This document shows positions 26,969-35,175 of a stretch of DNA of 64,000 nucleotides, one piece after another (positions within the stretch are counted from its first letter, which is position 1; each line of letters begins with the position of its first letter). Made by a program: the position numbers and the translations under genes. The notes below the pieces were generated by a model that saw nothing but the letters and a program-made list of their open reading frames with translations, searched no databases and was not told the origin of the DNA. The stretch covers positions 21,146 through 85,145 of the forward strand of contig NZ_JAATVW010000020.1 of assembly GCF_011947225.1 (NCBI RefSeq), given 5' to 3'. The DNA is from Planosporangium flavigriseum. Its GTDB lineage: Bacteria > Actinomycetota > Actinomycetes > Mycobacteriales > Micromonosporaceae.

Positions 26969-28399
26969 ATGGCGGACAGGGCACAGATCGGCGTGACCGG
27001 CCTCGCGGTGATGGGTCGAAACCTGGCGCGCAACCTGGCCAGGCACGGACACACGGTGGCCGTTCACAACCGGTCCTACGAGCGGACGAAAGCCCTGATC
27101 GAGGAGTTCGGCCACGAGGGCACGTTCCTACCCGCCGAGACCCCTGAGCAGTTCGTGGCGTCGCTGGAGCGCCCTCGGCGCGTGGTCATCATGGTCAAGG
27201 CCGGCGCGCCGACCGACGCGGTGATCGAGGAGTTCGCGCCGCTGCTCGAGCCGGGTGACATGATCATCGACGCCGGCAACGCCCACTTCGCCGACACCCG
27301 CAGGCGCGAGGCGGCGCTGCGCGAGCGCGGCCTGCACTTCGTCGGCACCGGCGTCTCCGGCGGTGAGGAGGGCGCGCTGAACGGGCCGAGCATCATGCCG
27401 GGCGGATCGCCCGAGTCGTACGAGGCGCTGGGCCCCCTGCTGGAGGACATCTCGGCGAAGGTCGACGGCACCCCCTGCTGCACCTACGTCGGCCCGGACG
27501 GCGCCGGCCACTTCGTCAAGATGGTCCACAACGGCATCGAGTACTCCGACATGCAGCTCATCGCGGAGGCGTACGACCTGCTGCGGCACGCCGGCGGGAT
27601 GGAGCCGGCGCAGATCGCCGAGGTCTTCCGGCGGTGGAACACCGGCCGGCTGGAGTCGTACCTCATCGAGATCACGTCCGAGGTGCTCGCGCACACCGAC
27701 GCGGCGACCGGCCAGCCGTTCGTCGACATGGTGGTCGACCAGGCCGAGCAGAAGGGCACCGGGCGCTGGACCGTACAGATCGCGCTCGACCTGGGCGTGC
27801 CGGTGACCGGCATCGCCGAGGCGACCTTCGCCCGGTCCCTGTCCGGCAGCCCCGACCTGCGCGCCGCCGCCCGTAACCTGCCGGGCCCGCGGGCGAGCAA
27901 GGTCGGTGACGTGGACACCCTCGTCGCGGACGTCGAGCAGGCGCTGTACGCGTCGAAGATCGTCGCGTACGCGCAGGGCTTCAACCAGATCCAGGCCGGC
28001 AGCGCCGAGTACGGGTGGAACATCAACCCGGGCGCGATGGCGACGATCTGGCGCGGCGGCTGCATCATCCGGGCGAAGTTCCTCGACCGCATCCGCGCCG
28101 CGTACGACGCCGACCCCAACCTCCCCACGCTGCTGGTCGACGACTACTTCCAGCAGGCCGTGGCCGGAGCGCAGGACTCCTGGCGCCGCGTGGTCACCAC
28201 CGCCGCCCAGTTGGGTATCCCCGCGCCGGGCTTCTCGACCGCGCTGGCGTACTACGACGGGCTGCGGGCGCAGCGGCTGCCGGCCGCCCTGGTTCAGGGG
28301 CAGCGGGACTTCTTCGGCGCGCACACCTACCGGCGGGTCGACCGCGACGGCTCGTTCCACACGCTGTGGGCGGGTGACCGCCGGGAGGTCGCCGGCTGA
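26969..28399 (+). CDS. gnd: 6-phosphogluconate dehydrogenase, decarboxylating
   Basis: 476 aa from ATG 26969 with GAAGGGAAG upstream. NADP motif GLAVMGRNLARN, substrate motif GTGVSGGEEGALNGPSIMPGG in parts, the catalytic Lys in HFVKMVHNGIEY, and the C-terminal domain ending in FHTLWAGDR. It oxidises 6-phosphogluconate to ribulose 5-phosphate with release of CO2 and NADPH. Full-length for the long, dimeric form. Divergent from gntK, so the two form a gluconate route into the pentose phosphate pathway. Confidence 0.95.
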   Translation: MADRAQIGVTGLAVMGRNLARNLARHGHTVAVHNRSYERTKALIEEFGHEGTFLPAETPEQFVASLERPRRVVIMVKAGAPTDAVIEEFAPLLEPGDMIIDAGNAHFADTRRREAALRERGLHFVGTGVSGGEEGALNGPSIMPGGSPESYEALGPLLEDISAKVDGTPCCTYVGPDGAGHFVKMVHNGIEYSDMQLIAEAYDLLRHAGGMEPAQIAEVFRRWNTGRLESYLIEITSEVLAHTDAATGQPFVDMVVDQAEQKGTGRWTVQIALDLGVPVTGIAEATFARSLSGSPDLRAAARNLPGPRASKVGDVDTLVADVEQALYASKIVAYAQGFNQIQAGSAEYGWNINPGAMATIWRGGCIIRAKFLDRIRAAYDADPNLPTLLVDDYFQQAVAGAQDSWRRVVTTAAQLGIPAPGFSTALAYYDGLRAQRLPAALVQGQRDFFGAHTYRRVDRDGSFHTLWAGDRREVAG

Positions 28400-28425
28400 G
28401 CGAGCGGGGAGCTTGGATCCGCACC

Positions 28426-28505
28426 CAGGATCCGCGCAATGTGGCACTTATTGCTGCTTCCAGCGTGGCGGAGGCAGCAATGTGTGCATCATTGCGCGGA
28501 TCCTG
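28426..28505. repeat. nested long inverted repeat
   Basis: CAGGATCCGCGCAATG (28426-28441) is repeated inverted at 28490-28505. Inside it ATTGCTGC (28450-28457) pairs with GCAGCAAT (28474-28481). The 80-nt element follows gnd by 27 bp and could be its terminator or a small palindromic element. Just after it, GGGTCCG occurs three times in tandem (about 28513-28533). The spacer has no gene. Confidence 0.8.
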
Positions 28506-28616
28506 ACGCGCGGGGTCCGGGGTCCGGGGTCCGGGGCCGCGGGGCCGTGAGCGAGACCGTGCCCTTCACCCTGGCCGGGCGATTCGATGTCACCCCCCAC
28601 GGGCGGGTAATGGCGG

Positions 28617-29294
28617 ATGACCGCCGCAGCAGAGGCGCGGGCGGACGGGCAGATCCAGCTCGACGTGATCGAGGAGCTGAACTGGGATGCCCGGGTGCAG
28701 CCCCACCAGATCGGCGTGATCGTCAGAGACGGGGTGGTGACGCTCACCGGCTGGGTCGACAACTACGCCAAGAAATGGGTCGCCGAGCGGATCGCCCACC
28801 ACGTACGCGGGGTGAAGGCGGTCGCCAACGACATCGAGGTGCGGCTGCCGAGCTCGGCCGAGCGTACCGACGCCGAGATCGCCGCGGCGGTGGCCCACAC
28901 GCTGGAGTGGGACGCGTTCGTTCCGATCGAGAACCTTGAGGTGACCGTCTCCAAAGGCTGGGTCATCCTCCGGGGCGAGGTCGCGTGGGAGTACGAGCGG
29001 CGAGCGGCCGAGCGGGCGGTGCGCCGGCTGTCCGGTGTCCGGGGCGTCACCAACCTCATCACCGTGCGACCGCGGGTCACGTCCTCACTCGAGGATCTCA
29101 AGCAGCGCATCGAACACGCCCTGGTCCGCAGCGCCGCGACGGACGCTCACTCGATCGACGTCGAGGTGACGGGCGACAAGGTCATCCTTACCGGGTCGGT
29201 GCGCTCGTTCGCCGAGCGGGAGGAGGCGGAGCGGGTCGCCTGGTCCGCACCTGGGGTCAGCACCGTGGAAAACCACATCACCGTCGTACCCTGA
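28617..29294 (+). CDS. triple BON-domain protein
   Basis: 225 aa from ATG 28617. Three BON domains of ~65 residues each, with [35 protein letters not shown] and [16 protein letters not shown] as their cores. There is no signal peptide or membrane segment, so it is cytoplasmic, unlike periplasmic OsmY. The role is unknown, possibly lipid or envelope stress related by family. Its Shine-Dalgarno is weak. Confidence 0.88.
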   Translation: MTAAAEARADGQIQLDVIEELNWDARVQPHQIGVIVRDGVVTLTGWVDNYAKKWVAERIAHHVRGVKAVANDIEVRLPSSAERTDAEIAAAVAHTLEWDAFVPIENLEVTVSKGWVILRGEVAWEYERRAAERAVRRLSGVRGVTNLITVRPRVTSSLEDLKQRIEHALVRSAATDAHSIDVEVTGDKVILTGSVRSFAEREEAERVAWSAPGVSTVENHITVVP

Positions 29295-29320
29295 AGCGCC
29301 CTACCCGCACTGCCACCCCG

Positions 29321-29411
29321 GCACCGCCACCCGGCACCGCCACCCGGCACCGCCACCCAGCACCGCCACCCGGCACCGCCACCCAGCACCGCCACCCGGC
29401 ACCGCCACCCG
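29321..29411. repeat. 13-bp tandem repeat, 7 copies
   Basis: Seven head-to-tail copies of GCACCGCCACCCG (29321-29411; two copies end in A), with a degenerate copy before them. The unit is not a multiple of three and the array lies between the BON and carboxypeptidase genes, so it is non-coding. An AT-rich stretch (29456-29500) follows it and probably holds the promoter of the next gene. Confidence 0.92.
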
Positions 29412-29560
29412 GCCGGTGGACAGCACGGAGAGTTACGGCGGTGGCTCGGTCGGACATATGCAAATTTACCTTTCTCGTAGCTGAATTTTTGGCCTGGGTC
29501 GCCCGTGATGGCTTCGGGGAGGCATGCGAGTGCCTTGCTCGCACATTACTGTGCGTACCT

Positions 29561-30877
29561 GTGAGCGGTAGACGTCTGACGACAGCACTGGCTAGCGCCC
29601 TGCTGGCGGCGCCCACGCCGGTGGCTCCGGTCGCGGCCGCTGCCGCCCCGTCACCGGTGAGCAGACCGGCAGCCGCCGCGAGCAGACGGGCGGGCGCAGC
29701 GAGCAGACCGGCGGCCGCCGCGAGCCGACCGTCGTTCGTGGCGTGCCCCAGCGCCGCGGTGCGGTCGCGCCCGCCCCGGCCCGTGCCGCCACCCACCGAT
29801 CCCACCCGCCCGACCGTCGGCGGCGACGGCCTGGGGACTGCCGGCTTGACGCTGCCGCCCGGTGCGCCACCCCCGCCCGCGTCCAAGGTGAGCGCCACGT
29901 CCTGGGTGGTGGCCGATCTGGACAGCGGCGCCGTGCTCGGCGCGTGCGGACCCCACGAGAAGAGCCCGCCGGCCAGCGTGCAGAAGTTGCTCTTGGCGGC
30001 GGCCGTGCTGCCGAAGCTGGACCCCGCCCAGGTCGTCGAGGTGACCCGGTCCGATCTGGACTTCGAACCGGGCAGCTCGGCCGTTGGCCTGCTGCTCGGC
30101 GGCCACTACACGGTCGAGACGATCTGGCTGGGGCTCCTGCTGAACTCGGGTAACGACGCCGCCAACGTGCTGGCCCGACTCGGCGGCGGTGATGCCGGTG
30201 CGCCCGGAGGCGTGCGGCTGATGAACGAAACCGCCCGCCACCTCGGCGCACTGGACACCCACGCGGTGACACCATCGGGGTTGGACGGCCCGGGCCAGTT
30301 CACGAGCGCCTATGACCTGGCGCTCATCGCACGGGCCTGCTTCGCTCGGGAGGACTTTCGAAAGTACGACGCGACGCAGGTGGCGCAGGTCCCGGCCCAA
30401 CCGCCGCAGGATCCCCGCGGATTCCAGATCGGCAACGACAACCAGATCCTGTACGCGTACCCGGGCGCGCTGGGCGGCAAGACCGGATTCACCGATCTGG
30501 CTCGACACACGTACGTCGGCGCCGCGGAGCGCAACGGCCGGCGGCTGGTGGTGACGCTGCTCGGCGCGGAGAACGAGCCGGTCCGCGGCTGGCAGCAGGG
30601 GGCGGCGCTCCTCGACTGGGGTTTCTCGCTGCCGAAGGATGTGGCGGTGGCCCGGCTGGTGGCGCCGGGGGAGGCCGACCCGAAGCTCACACCCAGTGGC
30701 GCGCCCGTGTTGGCCGTCCCGCCCGCCATGCGGCAGCAGGCGACCACGCACTGGTTGTCGGCGGTGGTGGGGGCCGCCGTGGCCGCAGTCGTCGTCGTGC
30801 CGCTGTCCGCGCTGCTGGCGCTCGCGGTGGCACGGCGACGCCGCCGCATCGGTGCGCCCGGCCAGGAGAACATGTGA
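29561..30877 (+). CDS. D-alanyl-D-alanine carboxypeptidase (peptidase S11, PBP5-like)
   Basis: 438 aa from GTG 29561. Signal-like N-terminus, a Pro/Ala/Ser/Arg linker with a 21-bp repeat, then a serine penicillin-binding domain with SVQK at 139-142, SGN at 196-198 and KTG at 307-309. A C-terminal membrane helix with a basic tail anchors it. It trims the terminal D-Ala from peptidoglycan stem peptides. A TACTGT hexamer lies 8 nt before the GTG and no ribosome site is present. The next gene overlaps its stop by 4 nt. Confidence 0.88.
   Translation: MSGRRLTTALASALLAAPTPVAPVAAAAAPSPVSRPAAAASRRAGAASRPAAAASRPSFVACPSAAVRSRPPRPVPPPTDPTRPTVGGDGLGTAGLTLPPGAPPPPASKVSATSWVVADLDSGAVLGACGPHEKSPPASVQKLLLAAAVLPKLDPAQVVEVTRSDLDFEPGSSAVGLLLGGHYTVETIWLGLLLNSGNDAANVLARLGGGDAGAPGGVRLMNETARHLGALDTHAVTPSGLDGPGQFTSAYDLALIARACFAREDFRKYDATQVAQVPAQPPQDPRGFQIGNDNQILYAYPGALGGKTGFTDLARHTYVGAAERNGRRLVVTLLGAENEPVRGWQQGAALLDWGFSLPKDVAVARLVAPGEADPKLTPSGAPVLAVPPAMRQQATTHWLSAVVGAAVAAVVVVPLSALLALAVARRRRRIGAPGQENM
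29659..29721. repeat. 21-bp in-frame repeat in the carboxypeptidase linker
   Basis: Three copies of a 21-bp unit beginning GAGCAGACCGGC, giving a repeated SRPAAAA-like linker. The middle copy has diverged. Confidence 0.7.
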
Positions 30878-31512
30878 CGCACCGCCGGCGCGCCAGCGGA
30901 AACCGGTGGCGGCACCGGCTGCTCCTGTTCCAGGATCGCGGCGTGCGAGCCGCCGCGGAGTTCCTGGAGCACGACGGTGTCCGGCTGCGCCGGTGGCGCG
31001 TCGACGACGTCGACGCCGTGCTGCGCGTGGTCAGCGAGTCCCTTGACCATCTGGCACCGTGGATGCCGTGGGCGGCCAACGGGTACGGTCGCGCCGATGC
31101 CGCCGCGTTCGTCGAGCGGAGCCAGGCCGACTGGCGGGCCGGCACCGCGTACAACTACGCCATCATCGCCCCCGACGACATCGCCCCCGACGACACCGCC
31201 CCCGACGACACCGTCGTCGGCAGCTGCGGGTTGATGGCGCGGATCGGAGCCGGTGGCCTCGAGATCGGGTACTGGCTGCACCCGTGCTACACCGGCCGGG
31301 GCATCGTGACCCGTGCCGTCAAGGCGCTGATCGAAGAGGCGTTCCAGGTCGGCGCGGACCGGGTCGAAATCGTGCACGACGCGGCCAACGAGCGCAGCGG
31401 GGCGGTACCCCGGCGCCTCGGCTTCGTCGAGATCGCGCGGCGTCGACCGCCGCAGGAGCCGGTCACCAGCGGGGAAGCGGGCGAGGACGTCATCTGGCAG
31501 CTGGTGCGCTGA
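30874..31512 (+). CDS. GNAT-family N-acetyltransferase (RimJ/RimL-like)
   Basis: 212 aa from GTG 30874 (GTGA overlap). RLRRWRVDDVDAVLRVV at the start of the domain, the acetyl-CoA loop CYTGRGIVTRAVKALIEEAF, and VHDAANERSGAVPRRLGFVEI in segments match the RimJ/RimL branch. An in-frame tandem repeat (31165-31209) inserts IAPDD/TAPDD units in a surface loop. A start further in, near EFLEHDG, is possible. Substrate unknown. Confidence 0.82.
   Translation: MTHRRRASGNRWRHRLLLFQDRGVRAAAEFLEHDGVRLRRWRVDDVDAVLRVVSESLDHLAPWMPWAANGYGRADAAAFVERSQADWRAGTAYNYAIIAPDDIAPDDTAPDDTVVGSCGLMARIGAGGLEIGYWLHPCYTGRGIVTRAVKALIEEAFQVGADRVEIVHDAANERSGAVPRRLGFVEIARRRPPQEPVTSGEAGEDVIWQLVR
31165..31209. repeat. 15-bp in-frame repeat, 3 copies, in the GNAT gene
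   Basis: Three copies of (A)(T/C)CGCCCCCGACGAC encode IAPDD, IAPDD, TAPDD in the loop before the third strand of the domain. Confidence 0.85.
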
Positions 31513-31592
31513 CCCTGGCTCGTCGACCCTGGTCACTGCCGGTCGCAGTGCGGGTTCCTGAGCGTGGTGGAATGGAGCCCGAGGTGATCGCG

Positions 31593-32459
31593 ATGCATGT
31601 GGACCTGAGTGACGGCCGGCGGCTCGATGTCCAGGTGGCCGGGCCGGCGGGCGGTTTTCCGCTGGTGTACCACCACGGCGCGCCCGGTGCGGCGGTGCTC
31701 TACCACCCGATGGTGGCCGCCGCGGCGCGGCACGGGCTGCGTACCGTGATCTACGCGCGCCCGGGCTACGGCCACTCCACCGCCAGCCCCGGCCGGGTGG
31801 TCGCCGACGCGGCGGCAGACACCGCGGCGGTGCTCGACGCGCTGGGGCTCGGCGAATTCCTGACGGTTGGCTGGTCGGGTGGCGGGCCGCACGCGCTCGC
31901 CTGCGCGACCCTGCTGCCAGGCCGGTGCCTGGGTGCGGCGACGATCGGTGGCGTCGCGCCGTTCACCGCTTCCGGCCTGGACTGGACGGCCGGGATGGGC
32001 GCCGACAACATCGAGGAGTTCGGCGCGGCCGTGAGGGGCGACCCGGCCCTGACGAAGTACCTGCAGGCGCAGGCGGACGTGCTTCGCACCGTCACGGCCT
32101 CGGACCTCGTCGCGGCGCTCGGTGACCTGGTGTCCGATGTAGACCGTCGCCAGCTGACCGGTGGCTTCGCCCGGTACATGGCGGAGTCGTTCCGGACGGC
32201 GGTGACCGCCGGGATCGCCGGATGGCACGACGACGACCTGGCCTTCGTGGGGGACTGGGGGTTCGAGCCCCGAGCCGGCTGCCCGGTGGCGGTGTGGCAG
32301 GGCGACCAGGACCGCATGGTGCCGTACTCCCACGGGCAGTGGCTGGCCGCGCGTGTGCCCGGCGTACGCGCGCACCTGCTGCCCGGCCACGGACACCTGT
32401 CCCTGCTCGGCGACGCGTTCGACGACATCCTCGACGACCTGGTCGCAAACCGGGCCTGA
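31593..32459 (+). CDS. alpha/beta-fold hydrolase
   Basis: 288 aa from ATG 31593 with GAGG 8 nt upstream; an in-frame ATG at 31572 is an alternative. Oxyanion region YHHGAPG, nucleophile Ser95 in GWSGGGPHA, acid in WQGDQDRMV and His in LPGHGHLSLL complete the triad. Substrate unknown. It converges with the F420-type genes, only 4 bp away. Confidence 0.85.
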   Translation: MHVDLSDGRRLDVQVAGPAGGFPLVYHHGAPGAAVLYHPMVAAAARHGLRTVIYARPGYGHSTASPGRVVADAAADTAAVLDALGLGEFLTVGWSGGGPHALACATLLPGRCLGAATIGGVAPFTASGLDWTAGMGADNIEEFGAAVRGDPALTKYLQAQADVLRTVTASDLVAALGDLVSDVDRRQLTGGFARYMAESFRTAVTAGIAGWHDDDLAFVGDWGFEPRAGCPVAVWQGDQDRMVPYSHGQWLAARVPGVRAHLLPGHGHLSLLGDAFDDILDDLVANRA

Positions 32460-32463
32460 GCGG

Positions 32464-32889
32464 TCAGTTCCCGGCGGCCGACCAACTCGACCAGCGCTCC
32501 ACGCCGATCGCCACCACCGGCCCGCGAGGCGGGTTCTCCCGGTACTGCGGGTAGCGGGCGGCGAGCCGGGCGATGGCGTCCCGCCCTTCGGGTTCGTCGG
32601 CGTCGAGGATTCGGCCCGTACCGTCGGCGCGCACCCACCACAGCTTGGTCCAGTCGTCGGAGTAGTGGTCGACGAGGACGGCGACGCGCGGGTTGGCCGT
32701 GATGTTGGCGAGCCGGCGCAGCGCGGTGGTGCGCTTGGGCTTGGCGTCGACGGCGCTGTAAATGATGTCGCGCTCGGTTGCCAGCGCGAACACCATCGGT
32801 ACGACGTGCGGGCGGCCGTCAGTGTCCGCGGTCGCCAGCCGGGCGACCCGGGACTCCGCGAAGCGCCGCTGCGCCTCCTCGTCGTTCAT
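32464..32889 (-). CDS. PPOX-class F420/FMN-dependent oxidoreductase
   Basis: 141 aa from ATG 32889. A split-barrel flavin/F420 domain: FAESRVARLATADTDGRPHVVPM, IIYSAVDAKPKRTT, and LVDHYSDDWTKLWWVRADG in pieces match the TIGR03668-type actinobacterial enzymes. It is 12 bp downstream of the LLM oxidoreductase gene and likely co-transcribed, so both may use reduced F420. Confidence 0.88.
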   Translation of the reverse strand: MNDEEAQRRFAESRVARLATADTDGRPHVVPMVFALATERDIIYSAVDAKPKRTTALRRLANITANPRVAVLVDHYSDDWTKLWWVRADGTGRILDADEPEGRDAIARLAARYPQYRENPPRGPVVAIGVERWSSWSAAGN

Positions 32890-32901
32890 CGGGCGCGGCC
32901 G

Positions 32902-33741
32902 TCATCCACCGGTGAACTGGAGGATGGCGTCCTCCCACACCTCCAAAGACTGCTGTACCGGGCCGGCCGGGCCGGACGGGACCCAGTGCAGGGCCCGGCG
33001 CACCCCGGCCCGCTCGAAGCGCTCCAGCACCGCGGGGTCGGGCGGGGCGGACAGGATCTGCACCTCGATGTGCCGGTCCGCCCGCGCGCGTAGCTCGTTG
33101 ATGCGGTCGAACAGGGTGTCGTCACCGCGCCAGTTGGGCATCCACGCGTCGCCGAACGCGAGTACCCGATCGAGGACCGTGGGGCCGTCGCCGCCGACGA
33201 GCACGGGCGGGTGCGGCCGCTGGGCCGGCTTGGGGTACGACCAGATCCGCTCGAAGTTGACGTACTCGCCGGAGTAGCTGGCCTCGTCCTGGGTCCAGAT
33301 CGCCTTCATCGCCTCGACCCGTTCGCGCATGAGAGCCATCCGGGTACGAGGGTCGGTGCCGTGGTTGCGCATCTCCTCGCGGTTCCAGCCCGCGCCGACG
33401 CCGAACTCCATGCGCCCGCCGGACAGGTGGTCCACGCTGGCCACCTCCTTGGCGGTGATGATCGGGTCGCGCTCGACCACCAGGCAGATGCCGCTGCCCA
33501 CCCGCAGCTTGGTCGTCGCCATCGCGGCCGCCGTCAGTGCTACGAACAGGTCGTAGGTGTGCCAGTACTTTCGCGGCAGGTCGGCACCCGGATCCTCTGA
33601 CCACGGGCTCTCCCGGCTGGCCGGGATGTGGGTGTGCTCGGCGAAGAGTAGGGCGTCCTGACCGTGGTCCTCGAGCATCCCGGCGAGGGCGCCCGGGTTC
33701 ATGCCGTCATGTGTCGGAAAATATCCGACGCCGAAATCCAT
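32902..33741 (-). CDS. LLM-class F420-dependent oxidoreductase
   Basis: 279 aa from ATG 33741. A luciferase-like TIM barrel with MDFGVGYFPTHDGMNP, FAEHTHIP, HLSGGRMEFGVGAGWNREEM in part, and PHPPVLVGGDGP. These enzymes transfer hydride between F420H2 and small substrates. TAAACT lies exactly 6 nt before the ATG with no ribosome site, so it is probably leaderless. It leads the two-gene unit with the PPOX enzyme. Confidence 0.9.
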   Translation of the reverse strand: MDFGVGYFPTHDGMNPGALAGMLEDHGQDALLFAEHTHIPASRESPWSEDPGADLPRKYWHTYDLFVALTAAAMATTKLRVGSGICLVVERDPIITAKEVASVDHLSGGRMEFGVGAGWNREEMRNHGTDPRTRMALMRERVEAMKAIWTQDEASYSGEYVNFERIWSYPKPAQRPHPPVLVGGDGPTVLDRVLAFGDAWMPNWRGDDTLFDRINELRARADRHIEVQILSAPPDPAVLERFERAGVRRALHWVPSGPAGPVQQSLEVWEDAILQFTGG

Positions 33742-33747
33742 TTCACC

Positions 33748-33753
33748 AGTTTA
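33748..33753 (-). promoter_or_regulatory. -10 box TAAACT of leaderless LLM oxidoreductase gene
   Basis: TAAACT, six bases, then ATG 33741. Confidence 0.55.
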
Positions 33754-33840
33754 GGGGTGATCCCGCCGACGCGCTCGGCGAGCGCTGGATGCTTCTGGGG
33801 ACGTGGACGTCGCGCCGAAGCTGGACGCGTCCCCGTAGGG

Positions 33841-33884
33841 GGAGGGGCCCCGCTGCGCGCCCACCGCCGTAGCGGGGTCCCTCC
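33841..33884. terminator. terminator- or attenuator-like hairpin upstream of the ABC importer
   Basis: GGAGGGGCCCCGCT (33841-33854) pairs with AGCGGGGTCCCTCC (33871-33884) with one wobble, followed by TTTG. It lies 150 bp before the importer operon and 100 bp upstream of the LLM gene on the other strand, so it is not a simple gene-end terminator. Confidence 0.55.
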
Positions 33885-33999
33885 TTTGAGTACTCACCCG
33901 GTCGCCTAGGCCTCATGCCTTGGACACTGCATCGTTGCCGAGCTGACATGGTCTTTTCCTATTCCGTTTGCACGAGGTGTACAAGGATCATGCTCAGTG

Positions 34000-34019
34000 C
34001 CGGTCCAGCGCTGGACCGG
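34000..34019. promoter_or_regulatory. 20-bp perfect palindrome before the ABC importer operon
   Basis: CCGGTCCAGCGCTGGACCGG is a perfect dyad ending 5 bp before the AGGAGG ribosome site of the substrate-binding protein gene. The position is that of a repressor operator or an RNA hairpin gating the start. No regulator gene adjoins. Confidence 0.7.
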
Positions 34020-34035
34020 TTTATAAGGAGGAACC

Positions 34036-35166
34036 GTGCAAAGCTTGGTTGCCCGGGGGGCGGTCTTACTGGCAGCGTCCACACTCGCACTGGGCGTCGC
34101 CGCGTGCTCACCCCCGCCGATGAAGGACTCCGGATCGTCGAGCGACGCGGCCAAGGCCACCAGCGCCGCCGATCTCGGCGGCCTCGACAAGCTCGTCGCG
34201 GCGGCGAAGAAGGAAGGGCAGCTCAACGTCATCGCGCTGCCTCCGGACTGGGCCAACTATGGCGAGATAATCAAGAAGTTCAGCGAGAAATACGGCATAA
34301 AGGTCAATTCCGCCCAGCCCGACGCGTCGAGCCAGGACGAGATCAACGCCGCCAACCAGTTGAAGGGCCAGGCCAACGCGCCCGACGTCTTCGACCTGGG
34401 TAGCGCCGTCGCGTCCGCCAACGTGGCGAAGTTCGCTCCGTACAAGGTGGAGAAGTTCAGCGAGATCCCGGACAAGCTGAAGGACGCGAACGGCGCCTGG
34501 GTCAACGACTACGGCGGCTACATGTCGATCGGGTACGACTCGTCGAAGGTACCGGCGCCGACCAGCCTCGCGGACCTGCTCAAGCCGGAGTACAAGGGCA
34601 AGGTCGCGCTCAACGGCGACCCGACCCAGGCCGGCGCGGCGTTCAGCGGCGTGGTCATGGCGACGCTGGGCAACGGCGGCTCGGCCGATGACATCTCCAA
34701 GGGCGTCGACTTCTTCTCGCAGCTGAAGAAGGCCGGCAACTTCCTCCCGGTCGACCCGACCCCGGCCACGATCGAGTCGGGCCAGACCCCGGTCGTCATC
34801 GACTGGGACTACACGAACGTCGCCCAGGGCGCCAAGCTCAAGGGCAAGCTGGAGTGGAAGACGGTCGTTCCGGCCAACGCGGTCCTCGGCGCCTACTACG
34901 CGCAGGCGATCAGCAAGGATGCCCCGCACCCCGCCGCGGCCCGGCTGTGGCAGGAGTTCCTGTACTCCGACGAGGGCCAGAACCTGTGGCTCAAGGGTTA
35001 CGCCCGACCGGTCCGGATGGACGCCATGCAGAAGGCCGGCACCATCGACAAGGCCGCCTTCGACACGCTGCCCAAGGCCACCGGTACGCCGGTGTTCCTG
35101 ACCGAGGACCAGACGAAGAAGGCCAAGGACTACCTGGCCGCCAACTGGGCCAAGGCCATCGGCTGA
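34036..35166 (+). CDS. ABC importer substrate-binding lipoprotein
   Basis: 376 aa from GTG 34036, with AGGAGG 5 nt upstream. Lipobox LGVAAC with the lipidated Cys24, a Ser/Asp-rich linker, then a periplasmic-binding fold of the family that includes iron(III), polyamine and aminoethylphosphonate receptors (LVAAAKKEGQLNV, IDWDYTNVAQG, NAVLGAYYAQAISK). First of four genes SBP-permease-permease-ATPase. The ligand cannot be read from sequence; there is no evident Tyr pair of the kind used by ferric-binding proteins. Confidence 0.87.
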   Translation: MQSLVARGAVLLAASTLALGVAACSPPPMKDSGSSSDAAKATSAADLGGLDKLVAAAKKEGQLNVIALPPDWANYGEIIKKFSEKYGIKVNSAQPDASSQDEINAANQLKGQANAPDVFDLGSAVASANVAKFAPYKVEKFSEIPDKLKDANGAWVNDYGGYMSIGYDSSKVPAPTSLADLLKPEYKGKVALNGDPTQAGAAFSGVVMATLGNGGSADDISKGVDFFSQLKKAGNFLPVDPTPATIESGQTPVVIDWDYTNVAQGAKLKGKLEWKTVVPANAVLGAYYAQAISKDAPHPAAARLWQEFLYSDEGQNLWLKGYARPVRMDAMQKAGTIDKAAFDTLPKATGTPVFLTEDQTKKAKDYLAANWAKAIG

Positions 35167-35175
35167 CGGTTGCGC

